The position numbers and the translations under genes were made by a program. Shown here one piece after another: positions 22,858 to 30,341 of a stretch of DNA of 41,424 bases (position 1 is the first letter of the stretch; the number at the start of each line of letters is the position of its first letter). Origin of the DNA: Betaproteobacteria bacterium HGW-Betaproteobacteria-3 (GTDB lineage Bacteria > Pseudomonadota > Gammaproteobacteria > Burkholderiales > Burkholderiaceae_C); the NCBI GenBank assembly GCA_002842205.1, contig PHCI01000028.1, forward strand, positions 1 through 41,424, written 5' to 3'. The notes beneath the pieces are model-generated. The model searched no databases and was not told the origin of the DNA. It saw nothing but the letters and a program-made list of their open reading frames with translations.

Positions 22858-23177
22858 CACATGTGGCCGACTTCGTCGGGAATTTCGTAGAAGGTAGGGT
22901 GGCGATAGATCTTGTCCGCGGCGGGTTCGAACAGCTCGGCCTTGTCGTCGGGTGCGCTGGCGGTGATGGCCGCCGACGGCACGACCCAGAGGCTCACGCC
23001 TTCCTGGCGCCGGGTGTACACGTCGCGCGCCATCTGCAGGGCCTGCGGTGCATCGGCCGCGTGCAGGCTGCCGCAATGCTTGTGCTCCAGGCCCTGTTTG
23101 CTGCGCACGAACACTTCCCACAAGGGCCATTCGCGAAGTTCTTTGGCCGCTGCGGCGGGTTGGCGGGGTTCGTTCAT
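22857..23177 (-). CDS. paaB: PaaB, phenylacetyl-CoA epoxidase small subunit
   Basis: A 106-residue protein with the PaaB pattern [41 protein letters not shown] and the C-terminal [17 protein letters not shown]. PaaB bridges PaaAC heterodimers in the epoxygenase complex and is required for activity, possibly in electron transfer from PaaE. ATG 23177 overlaps the paaA stop as ATGA, so the genes are translationally coupled. Confidence 0.95.
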   Translation of the reverse strand: MNEPRQPAAAAKELREWPLWEVFVRSKQGLEHKHCGSLHAADAPQALQMARDVYTRRQEGVSLWVVPSAAITASAPDDKAELFEPAADKIYRHPTFYEIPDEVGHM

Positions 23178-24193
23178 GCGGCCTCCTGGAGTGTGCGTGC
23201 TTTCTGTTTGGCGGCGTAGGCGAGGGCAGCCTCGCGCACCCAGGCGCCGTCGTCATAGGCCTTGACGCGGGTGGCCAGGCGTTCGCGGTTGCACGGGCCA
23301 TGGCCGTTGACCGTGGCCCAGAACTCGTCCCAGTCGATGACGCCGTAGTCGTGGTGGCCGCGCGCCTCGTTCCACTTCAGGTCGGGGTCGGGCAGGGTGA
23401 CGCCCAGCACCCGGGCCTGCGGCACGGTGGCGTCCACAAACTTCTGGCGCAGGTCGTCGTTGCTGATGCGCTTGATGCCCCAGCGCATGCCCTGCGCGCT
23501 GTGGGCGCTGTCGGCGTCGGGCGGGCCGAACATGGCCAGGCATTTCCACCACCAGCGGTTCACCGCGTCCTGGACCATGGCTTTTTGTTCGTCGCTGCCC
23601 TGCATCATCACCAGCAGGGCTTCGTAACCCTGGCGTTGGTGGAAGCTTTCTTCCTTGCACACGCGCACCATGGCGCGCGCGTAGGGGCCGTACGAGCAGC
23701 GGCACAGCGGGATCTGGTTCATGATGGCCGCGCCATCGACCAGCCAGCCGATCACGCCGACGTCGGCCCAGTTCAGCGTGGGGTAGTTGAAGATGCTGCT
23801 GTATTTGGCCTTGCCACTGTGCAGGGCTTCGAGCATCTGGTCGCGGCTGGTGCCCAGCGTTTCGGCGGCGCTGTAAAGGTACAGGCCATGGCCGCCTTCG
23901 TCCTGCACCTTGGCGATCAGGATCGCCTTGCGCTTGAGGCTGGGCGCGCGGCTGATCCAGTTGCCCTCGGGCAGCATGCCCACGATTTCGCTGTGCGCAT
24001 GCTGGCTGATCTGGCGCACCAGCGTCTTGCGGTAGCCCTCGGGCATCCAGTCTTGCGGCTCAATCTTGTGGTCGGCGTCGATCTTCGCATCAAAGGCGGC
24101 CTGCAGGCCTGCTTCGGTGGCGGTGGGGGGCCGCGATACCGCCTTGAGCGGGGCGGCCTGGGGGTCGGGAACGTCAAGCGATTGGGTGTACAC
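23174..24193 (-). CDS. paaA: Phenylacetyl-CoA epoxidase catalytic subunit
   Basis: PaaA is the diiron oxygenase subunit that converts phenylacetyl-CoA to the ring-1,2-epoxide. The metal-binding helices of the ferritin-like fold are seen in [24 protein letters not shown] and [19 protein letters not shown], with the expected Glu and His residues. GTG 24193 gives the N-terminus (V/M)[11 protein letters not shown] and has GGAGA seven bases upstream; the frame continues to 24406 but with non-family sequence that would cross the operator. It has 339 residues and is the first gene of paaABCDE. Confidence 0.96.
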   Translation of the reverse strand: MYTQSLDVPDPQAAPLKAVSRPPTATEAGLQAAFDAKIDADHKIEPQDWMPEGYRKTLVRQISQHAHSEIVGMLPEGNWISRAPSLKRKAILIAKVQDEGGHGLYLYSAAETLGTSRDQMLEALHSGKAKYSSIFNYPTLNWADVGVIGWLVDGAAIMNQIPLCRCSYGPYARAMVRVCKEESFHQRQGYEALLVMMQGSDEQKAMVQDAVNRWWWKCLAMFGPPDADSAHSAQGMRWGIKRISNDDLRQKFVDATVPQARVLGVTLPDPDLKWNEARGHHDYGVIDWDEFWATVNGHGPCNRERLATRVKAYDDGAWVREAALAYAAKQKARTLQEAA

Positions 24194-24232
24194 AGGTGTC
24201 TCCGCGGCGCTCCAGCGGCGCCTGTGGTTGAA

Positions 24233-24238
24233 GTATAG
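24233..24238 (-). promoter_or_regulatory. Probable -10 of the paaABCDE promoter
   Basis: On the reverse strand this reads TATACT, one mismatch from TATAAT, 40 bp before the paaA GTG. The palindrome at 24249-24262 lies over the spacer and -35 region. Confidence 0.55.
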
Positions 24239-24248
24239 CGATTCGCCG

Positions 24249-24262
24249 ACCAATCGGTTGGT
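24249..24262. promoter_or_regulatory. TetR-type (PaaR-like) operator upstream of paaA
   Basis: Perfect inverted repeat ACCAA-N4-TTGGT, read ACCAACCGATTGGT on the paaA strand. It resembles operators of the TetR-family repressor PaaR, which is released by phenylacetyl-CoA. It lies 56 bp before paaA and overlaps the likely -35 region. No paaR gene is in the window. Confidence 0.7.
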
Positions 24263-24296
24263 TAACTGGGTTTCGGTGACAAGTCCGGCCAGACAG

Positions 24297-24316
24297 GGCG
24301 CGTCAACCGACGCGCC
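24297..24316. repeat. Perfect 8-bp inverted repeat between paaA and the CAP lipoprotein gene
   Basis: GGCGCGTC-AACC-GACGCGCC. No T-run follows in either direction, so it is not an ordinary terminator. It may be an operator or a transcript-end hairpin; the role is unknown. Confidence 0.5.
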
Positions 24317-24399
24317 GACGGTCGCGAAGGGATTCTGAAGGAGTTCGGCGTCGGCACAAGTGTTTACCGGCGGACTGCCGTCACGTTGCACACTGAGGC

Positions 24400-25068
24400 A
24401 TGGCAAAAAACAAACCCGAATGCTTCAAGGATGCAGCGCACCGCCCCGCCCGAGGGGCGTTGCTGTGCCTGGCGATGGCCCTGGTGGCGGTGGGCTGTGG
24501 CGGGGGCGGCACCGACACCCCCGCGGGGCCTGCGGCCGGGGCTGTCACCGGGACGCCCGTGAATGACGCCGGTGGCACGGCCGCGCCACCGCCTGCGACC
24601 CCGCCGGCACCCGCACCGGTGGCGCTGGACGCCAGCGTAACGTGTGGAATTTCCAACTTCCAGGCGTTGATATTGCAACAAATCAATACAGCCCGAGCCC
24701 AGGGCCGCAGCTGCGGCAGCACCGCTTTCGCCGCCACCACGGCGCTGGCGTGGAGCGATCCGCTGTTTGCCGCCGCGGCCAAGCATTCGGCCGACATGGC
24801 CCGGAACAACTTTTTCTCGCACACCAGTCTGGACGGGCGGACGCCCGGGCAGCGCATCACCGCCGAGGGCTACGCCTGGCGCAGCTTTGGGGAGAACATC
24901 GCGGCGGGGCAGGGCAGCATTGATGTCGTCATGGCCGGCTGGCTGGCCAGCCCGGGCCACTGCGCCAACATCATGGCCACCGGTTTTGCGGATGTGGCCG
25001 TGGCCTGCGTGCGGCAAAGCGGGTCCACCTACGGCACCTACTGGACGATGGACCTCGCTCGGCGCTGA
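24400..25068 (+). CDS. CAP/SCP-domain lipoprotein
   Basis: A 222-residue exported protein. A basic N-terminus and hydrophobic stretch lead to the lipobox-like VAVG-Cys33, followed by a Gly run and a Pro/Ala/Thr-rich linker to about residue 75. The rest is a CAP (SCP/PR-1) domain: [53 protein letters not shown], and SPGHCANIM in place of the usual GHRxNIM/L. The family occurs in many bacteria with mostly unknown function. Cysteines at about 82 and 106 could form a disulfide. It is a single gene divergent from paaA. Confidence 0.87.
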   Translation: MAKNKPECFKDAAHRPARGALLCLAMALVAVGCGGGGTDTPAGPAAGAVTGTPVNDAGGTAAPPPATPPAPAPVALDASVTCGISNFQALILQQINTARAQGRSCGSTAFAATTALAWSDPLFAAAAKHSADMARNNFFSHTSLDGRTPGQRITAEGYAWRSFGENIAAGQGSIDVVMAGWLASPGHCANIMATGFADVAVACVRQSGSTYGTYWTMDLARR

Positions 25069-25106
25069 GCAGTCGCGGCCGGTGACCGGGGTCGTGAATG
25101 ACGCCT

Positions 25107-25166
25107 GAATTGCTTCATTAAAAGAAGCAAACTATGACCATTTGACGGGGGCCAAGGCCCGTTTCG
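25107..25166 (+). repeat. Dispersed repeat, copy C
   Basis: The best intergenic copy. Its left part is a hairpin, TTGCTTC (25110-25116) / GAAGCAA (25124-25130), followed by ACTATGACCATTTGACGGGG (25131-25150) and GCCAAGGCCC. It lies between the convergent CAP and rlmJ genes. Confidence 0.85.
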
Positions 25167-25170
25167 AGCC

Positions 25171-26118
25171 TCAACCTCCGGACAGCAGGCTGTGGTCTTG
25201 TCCGCGGCCCCGGCCCAGCACAGCCTGCAGTTGCGGCAGCGCCAGCCGCAGCGCCTCCTTGAGCGTGTGGGGCGGGTTGATGAGGAACATGCCGCTGGCG
25301 GTCAGGCCCGGGCGGTCGTCCGGGCCATGGGTCGGGTCCTGGCCGATCGACAGCGTGGCGTGCAGCCAGGGCTTGCCGGCCTGGGTGGCCAGGGTTTTCA
25401 GACGGCGCGGCAGTTCATGGGCCTCGGGGCGCGGGATCACCGGGTACCAGATGGCGTAGGTGCCGGTCGCAAAGCGCTTGAGCGCGTCTTGTATGCAGGC
25501 GCTCACTTTGGCGTAATCGGTCTTCACCTCGTAACTCGGGTCGATCAACACCAGGGCGCGCCGGTTGGGCGGCGGCAGCAGGGCCTTGAGCGCCTCAAAG
25601 CCATCGGCGCGCGCCACGCTGATCTGCCGCCCCGCTTCAAGCTGCGCGATGTTGGCGGTCAGCGTCTTGCCGTCGGTGGGGTGCAGTTCAAACAGTTTGA
25701 GCTTGTCGCGGGCCTCGGGGCGCAGCAACTGGTGTGCCACAAATGGCGAGCCCGGATAGATCCTGAGCCCGCCGCCCGTGTTGAAGCCAGCGATCAGGTC
25801 CAGGTACTGCTGGAGCGCAGGTGCTATGTCTTTTGGAGCAATGTCGGGAGATTTGACGGGGGCTGAAGGCGTTTTTTGTGCCGAATCCCGGGGGCCGGGG
25901 CGCAGCGCGGCAAACAGCTTGAGCACGCCGTCGCGGGCTTCGTCGCCGGTGCTGGTGAAGTCGCCGTCAAGCCGGTACAGGCCCGCGCCGGCGTGGGTGT
26001 CGATGACGGTCAAGGCCGTTGGCTTGGCCGTCAGATGCGCCAGCGTGGCAATCAGGGTGAGGTGCTTGAGCACGTCGGCATGGTTGCCGGCATGGAACGC
26101 GTGACGGTACGAAAACAT
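25171..26118 (-). CDS. rlmJ: 23S rRNA (adenine-2030-N6)-methyltransferase
   Basis: RlmJ methylates A2030 of 23S rRNA. The N-terminus MFSYRHAFHAGNHADVLKH is diagnostic; SAM-binding TVIDTHAGAGLY (37-48), FELHP, and the N6-adenine methyltransferase motif LIDPSYE (canonical DPPY; second Pro replaced by Ser) follow. At 315 residues it is longer than E. coli RlmJ (280). Part of the excess is residues about 80-99 (AQKTPSAPVKSPDIAPKDIA), encoded by a copy of the dispersed repeat. The C-terminal tail is also extended. It stands alone and converges with the CAP lipoprotein gene. Confidence 0.95.
   Translation of the reverse strand: MFSYRHAFHAGNHADVLKHLTLIATLAHLTAKPTALTVIDTHAGAGLYRLDGDFTSTGDEARDGVLKLFAALRPGPRDSAQKTPSAPVKSPDIAPKDIAPALQQYLDLIAGFNTGGGLRIYPGSPFVAHQLLRPEARDKLKLFELHPTDGKTLTANIAQLEAGRQISVARADGFEALKALLPPPNRRALVLIDPSYEVKTDYAKVSACIQDALKRFATGTYAIWYPVIPRPEAHELPRRLKTLATQAGKPWLHATLSIGQDPTHGPDDRPGLTASGMFLINPPHTLKEALRLALPQLQAVLGRGRGQDHSLLSGG
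25822..25879 (+). repeat. Dispersed repeat, copy D, inside rlmJ
   Basis: On the + strand: TGCTATGTCTTTTGGAGCAA (25822-25841), GATTTGACGGGGGCTGAAGG (25850-25869) and the tail CGTTTTTTGTG. It is antisense to rlmJ and is translated in frame into about 20 residues. Confidence 0.75.
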
Positions 26119-26170
26119 GGCCCAATGGTACCTGTTGGCAAGGACGCCACGCCACGCCGACAGGCTCGCG

Positions 26171-26200
26171 TTGACCTAAGTCCTTGATTTTTCATATAAT
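26171..26200 (+). promoter_or_regulatory. Sigma-70 promoter for rplM-rpsI
   Basis: TTGACC (26171-26176), an 18-bp spacer and TATAAT (26195-26200). Transcription should start near 26207, leaving a leader of about 170 nt before rplM. Confidence 0.88.
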
Positions 26201-26206
26201 CATGGG

Positions 26207-26294
26207 CTCTGCAGCGCCGTAGTGGTTCCGCGGCAGAGGTAAGGCTGTTGCCGGGTGACCCCTGGAAACCCCGGTGCGAAGCTTCGCAACAGCC
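26207..26294 (+). ncRNA. Structured 5' leader of the rplM-rpsI mRNA
   Basis: Two paired domains are visible. CTCTGC (26207-26212) pairs with GCAGAG (26233-26238). GGCTGTTGC (26243-26251) pairs over nine bases with GCAACAGCC (26286-26294), enclosing CCGGG/CCCGG and GCGAAG/CTTCGC segments, which suggests a branched structure. The location between a strong promoter and a ribosomal protein operon suggests autogenous control by L13 or S9; I cannot assign it to a known leader family. Confidence 0.6.
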
Positions 26295-26380
26295 CTGAAA
26301 CCCACCTAAGAGATTCCCGTCAGAGGAACGCCGACCGTGGAAAAGAACCCGCAAACCTTTATTTCTTGCAGAGAAAACTC

Positions 26381-26851
26381 ATGACCAAAACGTTCAGCGC
26401 CAAACCCGCTGACGTGACGCACGAGTGGTTTGTGATTGACGCGACCGACAAGGTCCTCGGACGAGTAGCCAGCGAAGTTGCTCTCCGTTTGCGCGGCAAA
26501 CACAAGGCCATTTACACGCCTCACGTCGATACCGGTGACTTCATTGTCGTCGTCAACGCAGCCCAGCTTCGCGTCACCGGCGCCAAGTCGACTGACAAGA
26601 TCTACTACCGCCATTCCGGCTACCCTGGTGGCATTTCGTCCACCAACTTCCGCGACATGCAAGCCAAGCACCCGGGGCGCGCCCTGGAAAAGGCCGTCAA
26701 GGGCATGCTGCCCAAGGGCCCGCTCGGTTACGCCATGATCAAGAAGCTCAAGGTGTACGGCGGCGCAGAGCACCCGCACACGGCCCAGCAGCCCAAGGTG
26801 CTGGACATCGTCGCCCGCAATGGGGCCAACACCTCAGGAGCCGCCAAATGA
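26381..26851 (+). CDS. rplM: 50S ribosomal protein L13
   Basis: The core is classic L13: [102 protein letters not shown] 26381 gives [12 protein letters not shown]; the frame is open to 26255 in the leader, but those residues are not L13. With 156 residues it is longer than E. coli L13 (142), through a C-terminal tail [17 protein letters not shown]. The stop overlaps the rpsI start as ATGA. Confidence 0.98.
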   Translation: MTKTFSAKPADVTHEWFVIDATDKVLGRVASEVALRLRGKHKAIYTPHVDTGDFIVVVNAAQLRVTGAKSTDKIYYRHSGYPGGISSTNFRDMQAKHPGRALEKAVKGMLPKGPLGYAMIKKLKVYGGAEHPHTAQQPKVLDIVARNGANTSGAAK

Positions 26852-27240
26852 TCGGTGAATGGAACAATGGCACCGGCCGTCGCAAATCCAGCGTCGCCCG
26901 CGTGTTTCTGAAAAAAGGCACCGGCAAGATCACGATCAACGGCAAGGACATCCAGTCGTTCTTTGGCCGCGAGACCTCGATCATGATCTGCAAGCAGCCG
27001 CTGTTCTTGACCAACCATGTCGAAACCTTCGACATCCAGGTCAATGTGCATGGCGGCGGTGAATCGGGTCAGGCCGGCGCCACGCGCCACGGCATCACCC
27101 GCGCCCTGATCGATTACGACGCCACGCTCAAGCCGGCCCTGAGCCAGGCCGGTTTCGTGACGCGTGACGCGCGCGAAGTCGAGCGCAAGAAAGTCGGCCT
27201 GCACGGCGCGCGCCGCCGCAAGCAGTTCAGCAAGCGCTAA
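26848..27240 (+). CDS. rpsI: 30S ribosomal protein S9
   Basis: A 130-residue S9 with [23 protein letters not shown] near the N-terminus, [21 protein letters not shown] in the middle, and the C-terminal [17 protein letters not shown] that reaches the ribosomal P site. Length is the same as E. coli S9. ATG 26848 overlaps the rplM stop (ATGA). It is followed by a long hairpin. Confidence 0.98.
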   Translation: MIGEWNNGTGRRKSSVARVFLKKGTGKITINGKDIQSFFGRETSIMICKQPLFLTNHVETFDIQVNVHGGGESGQAGATRHGITRALIDYDATLKPALSQAGFVTRDAREVERKKVGLHGARRRKQFSKR

Positions 27241-27261
27241 AACGCGTTTCGCTGCCGAAAC

Positions 27262-27308
27262 AAGCCGCAACAAGTTCGCCCTGCGAATTTGCTGCGGCTT
27301 CGTTATTT
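27262..27308 (+). terminator. Hairpin after rpsI, probable terminator
   Basis: AAGCCGCA (27262-27269) pairs with TGCGGCTT (27293-27300); inside, CAAGTTCGC pairs with GCGAATTTG with one G-U. The following CGTTATTT is only weakly T-rich, so termination may be partial. Confidence 0.6.
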
Positions 27309-27341
27309 GGGGCACGATGACGCCATGTCGTTGGTTCTTGT

Positions 27342-28067
27342 ATGAGATTTCGCCTGTTCCGCCGCCGCCTGACCGTCAGCGCACCGCACATGACCGTGCG
27401 CAATGCCATGGCCTGGCCGTTGCGTTGGGCGTTTGCGGCCATTGTGCTGGGGTTTTGCGCGGCCATCAGCCTGTGGGCGTTCGAGTTTGGCAAGGGTCTG
27501 GCGGGCCTGGACACCCATTCCCGGGAAGAGCTGGACAGGCTCCGCGCCGAAGTCGTTCAACTGCGGGCCGAGCGCGACAAGACGCAGTCGGTGGTCAACA
27601 CCGCGGGCAGCCTGCTGACGGCCGAGAAAGCGGCCCAGGAGCATCTGGCGGGCCAGATCCGCCAACTTGAGGCCGACAACCGCACGCTGCGGGCCGATCT
27701 CGGCTTTTTTGAGAAGCTCATCCCGGCCAGCACCACCGAGGCCATCGCGATCCGCGGCCTGCAGGCCGAGGCGCTGGGCGCGCCCGAACTGAGCTTGCAG
27801 ATGAAGTGGCAGGTGCTGGTGATCCAGCCGGTCAAGAATGCTCCCGAATTCAAGGGAAAGCTGGACCTCACGTTCACCGGCACCCAGAATGGCAAGCCGT
27901 GGATGATGTCGCTGCCCGATGGCGGCCAGCCGCTGCAGTTCCACCAGTACCGGCGAATTGAAGGCTTGGTGGACTTGCCGCCCCAGGTGGTGGTCCATAC
28001 GGTCTCGGCCAGGGTGCTCGAAGGTACCGCCACGCGGGCGGTGCAGACCATCAAGTTGTCGTCATGA
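27342..28067 (+). CDS. DUF6776-type membrane protein with coiled coil
   Basis: A 241-residue inner-membrane protein: basic N-terminus, one membrane helix (residues about 29-47, WAFAAIVLGFCAAISLWAF), a coiled coil (about 60-125, with EELDRLRAEVVQLRAERDKT and LAGQIRQLEADNRTLRADL) and a C-terminal beta-rich periplasmic domain (ELSLQMKWQVLVIQ, QFHQYRRIEGLVDLP). The architecture and place before a bactofilin gene match the DUF6776 family. The function is unknown; the topology and neighbour suggest a link to cell envelope or morphology. It is followed by the bactofilin gene after 19 bp. Confidence 0.78.
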   Translation: MRFRLFRRRLTVSAPHMTVRNAMAWPLRWAFAAIVLGFCAAISLWAFEFGKGLAGLDTHSREELDRLRAEVVQLRAERDKTQSVVNTAGSLLTAEKAAQEHLAGQIRQLEADNRTLRADLGFFEKLIPASTTEAIAIRGLQAEALGAPELSLQMKWQVLVIQPVKNAPEFKGKLDLTFTGTQNGKPWMMSLPDGGQPLQFHQYRRIEGLVDLPPQVVVHTVSARVLEGTATRAVQTIKLSS

Positions 28068-28086
28068 ATCGTTGAGGAGAAAACCG

Positions 28087-28482
28087 ATGTTTGCCAAGAA
28101 AAAGCAACCCCCCATCAAGAGCCTGATCGCGCAGGGCAGCCGCATTGAGGGGCACTTCATTTTTACCGACGGCCTGCGGGTGGACGGCGAGGTCAAGGGC
28201 GACGTGCGCGCCAACCCCGACCATCCGAGCATCCTCGTGATCTCGGAAACCGCCGTGGTCAATGGTGCGGTCTATGCCGACCACGTCATCATCAACGGCA
28301 GCATTCAGGGGCCGGTGTTCGCGCATGAACTGCTGGAACTCCAGCCCAAGGCGCGGATCGAGGGCGACGTGCATTACAAGGCGCTTGAAATGCACCAGGG
28401 TGCAACCATCACCGGGCAACTGCGCCCCATGACGGGCCTTGAAGAAAAGCCCATGCTCAAGCTCGCGGCCAACGGCAACTGA
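28087..28482 (+). CDS. Bactofilin family cytoskeletal protein
   Basis: A 131-residue protein whose central 90 residues show the repeating beta-helix pattern of bactofilins (SRIEGHFIFTDGLRVDGEVKG, VNGAVYADHVIINGSIQGPV, ARIEGDVHYKALEMHQGATI). These proteins polymerise without nucleotide at the inner membrane and organise cell-wall enzymes. The N-terminal MFAKKKQPPIKSL may aid membrane association. A strong GAGGAGA at 28074-28080 sets the start. An M23 peptidase gene, a common bactofilin partner, lies 2 kb downstream on the other strand. Confidence 0.93.
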   Translation: MFAKKKQPPIKSLIAQGSRIEGHFIFTDGLRVDGEVKGDVRANPDHPSILVISETAVVNGAVYADHVIINGSIQGPVFAHELLELQPKARIEGDVHYKALEMHQGATITGQLRPMTGLEEKPMLKLAANGN

Positions 28483-28673
28483 CGTGCCCGGGTGTTGGCG
28501 CCCGTGAGCCGCCGGTTCGTGAACTGCCGGCGATAGGGGCGCGTGGGCAACCGCGGTCGTTCTGCCCGGATGGCCGAAAGACCCCTTGCATGGCGTACGT
28601 ATGGCGGCTGCCTTCGCCATTCCCGACCAATTTGCTGTAGTATTTAACCAGTCCAGATTCCCGGAGTCCTTCC

Positions 28674-29039
28674 ATGAGCGCTGTTGCCGAAAATATCCAG
28701 ACCGAGATGCCCGCCCCGATCCTGTTCACCGACAGCGCGGCGGCCAAGGTGGCCGATCTGATTGCCGAAGAAGGCAACCCCGATCTGAAGCTGCGCGTGT
28801 TCGTGCAGGGCGGCGGCTGCTCGGGTTTCCAGTACGGTTTCACGTTCGACGAGATCACCAACGAAGACGACACCACCATGAGCAAGAACGGCGTGTCGCT
28901 GCTGATCGACGCCATGAGCTACCAGTACCTGCTGGGCGCCGAAATCGACTACAAGGAAGACTTGCAAGGTGCCCAGTTTGTGATCAAGAACCCGAACGCC
29001 ACGTCCACCTGCGGCTGCGGCTCGTCGTTCTCGACCTGA
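28674..29039 (+). CDS. erpA: Iron-sulfur cluster insertion protein ErpA
   Basis: An A-type Fe-S carrier of 121 residues. The three cluster cysteines are C49 ([11 protein letters not shown]), C113 and C115 (TCGCGSSFS). The sequence [21 protein letters not shown] is typical of ErpA, which delivers clusters to isoprenoid and respiratory enzymes. A GGAG site precedes the ATG. The 191-bp upstream region carries an imperfect hairpin (CGCCGG/CCGGCG, about 28510-28534) but no clear terminator. It converges with anmK 48 bp downstream. Confidence 0.97.
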   Translation: MSAVAENIQTEMPAPILFTDSAAAKVADLIAEEGNPDLKLRVFVQGGGCSGFQYGFTFDEITNEDDTTMSKNGVSLLIDAMSYQYLLGAEIDYKEDLQGAQFVIKNPNATSTCGCGSSFST

Positions 29040-29087
29040 CCGCCCGTCCTGCGTGCCCCGCACACAGGCCACCCCGCGATCGCGGCG

Positions 29088-30230
29088 CTAAGCCGGCCAG
29101 ATCGCTCCCAACACACGGGCGCCTCGGGCGCCCGTGACGCTTGGCAGGTTGCCAGGCTCGCGGTGCAAGGTTTGCCGTGCCAGCCAGGCAAACGCCGTGG
29201 CTTCCACTTCCAGCGGCGCCAGGCCATGCAGGGCGGACGATTCCACCGCCACACCCGGCAGCGCCGCCTGCAGCCGCTGCATCAGATGCGTGTTGTACGC
29301 ACCCCCGCCACACACGATCAGGGTTAGCGCGCCAGCGGCATGCTGTCGCACATCGTTGGCGCAGACCTGCGCGGTGAACTCCGTCAGGGTGGCCTGCACG
29401 TCCACGGGGCGGGCGCCGGTGAACGGCTGCAGCTGGCGCGCCAGCCAATCCGCGTTGAACAGGTCACGCCCCGTGCTTTTGGGTGGCGCTTTCGCCAGAT
29501 AGGGCTCGGCCAGCAGGTGCGACAACAGGGCGGCCAGCGGCGTGCCGCTGGCCGCCCAGGCACCGACCCGGTCGAACGGCTGGCCAATGTGCCGCTGGCA
29601 CCAAAGATCCAGCAGGCCGTTGGCCGGGCCGCAATCAAAGCCGCCCACCGCGCCGTCATGGGCCAGCACGCTCAGGTTGGCAATGCCGCCCAGATTCAGC
29701 ACCCCGATGGTCTGGCCTGCGCGGCCGAAGACCGCCTGGTGAAACGCGGGCACCAGCGGGGCGCCCTGGCCACCGGCCGCCAGGTCACGGCTGCGAAAGT
29801 CGGCCACCACGTCAATGCCGGTGAGTTCGGCCAGCAGCGCCGGGTTGTTCAGTTGCAGGGTGTAGCCGGTGGCCGGAACGCCCCGTGCGGCGTCGCCGTC
29901 GAATTCACCGGGCCGGTGGCGCACGGTCTGCCCATGGGCGCCGATGGCCCGGACCTCGTGCGCAGCCACGCCACTGCCCGCCAGCAAGGCGTACACCACC
30001 TGGGCGTAAACGCGTGCCAGGGCGTTGGCGGCCAGCGCGGCGCGGTGCAGCTCGTTGTCGCCCGGGTGTTGCAGGGCGGCCAGAGTTTCTATGAAATCAG
30101 GAGCAAACTTGCAAGATTCCACGCGGACCAAGCTCGGTTTTTCTTGCGAAAAATCAACCAGAACCCCGTCCACGCCATCGAGTGACGTGCCCGACATCAG
30201 GCCAATGTAAAGGGACGAAGCGAAGGTCAT
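29088..30230 (-). CDS. anmK: Anhydro-N-acetylmuramic acid kinase
   Basis: AnmK phosphorylates 1,6-anhydro-MurNAc in cell-wall recycling. The 380-residue protein opens LYIGLMSGTSLDGVDGVLVDF and shows GAHGQTVRHRPG, LQLNNPALLAELTGIDVVADFRSRDLAAGGQGAPLVPAFHQ, NLGGIANLS and FDCGPANGLLD, the kinase-fold motifs of the family. Residues about 29-48 (SQEKPSLVRVESCKFAPDFI) coincide with a degenerate copy of the dispersed repeat. An M23 peptidase gene on the same strand lies 111 bp upstream, so both may act on peptidoglycan. Confidence 0.96.
   Translation of the reverse strand: MTFASSLYIGLMSGTSLDGVDGVLVDFSQEKPSLVRVESCKFAPDFIETLAALQHPGDNELHRAALAANALARVYAQVVYALLAGSGVAAHEVRAIGAHGQTVRHRPGEFDGDAARGVPATGYTLQLNNPALLAELTGIDVVADFRSRDLAAGGQGAPLVPAFHQAVFGRAGQTIGVLNLGGIANLSVLAHDGAVGGFDCGPANGLLDLWCQRHIGQPFDRVGAWAASGTPLAALLSHLLAEPYLAKAPPKSTGRDLFNADWLARQLQPFTGARPVDVQATLTEFTAQVCANDVRQHAAGALTLIVCGGGAYNTHLMQRLQAALPGVAVESSALHGLAPLEVEATAFAWLARQTLHREPGNLPSVTGARGARVLGAIWPA
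30087..30146 (+). repeat. Dispersed repeat, copy F (degenerate), inside anmK
   Basis: On the + strand: TTCTATGAAATCAGGAGCAA (30087-30106), ACTTGCAAGATTCCACGCGG (30107-30126) and ACCAAGCTCGGTTTTTCTTG. It aligns with copies C and D over most of its length but is the most diverged copy. Confidence 0.5.
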
Positions 30231-30341
30231 GGCGCCATGTTAGCCGGACGTCAACGCGGTGGGCGTTCGCAGTGCCGGGCACTGGGCCTCCCGTGGACCC
30301 CGCAGCCGGGGACGCCCCGCCATGAAGGCGCGACGCGAAAC

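Noticed and set aside
20336-24238. Plus-strand open frames opposite paaE, paaC and paaA
   Set aside because: All are shadows of the paaABCDE operon, whose products have their complete motifs.
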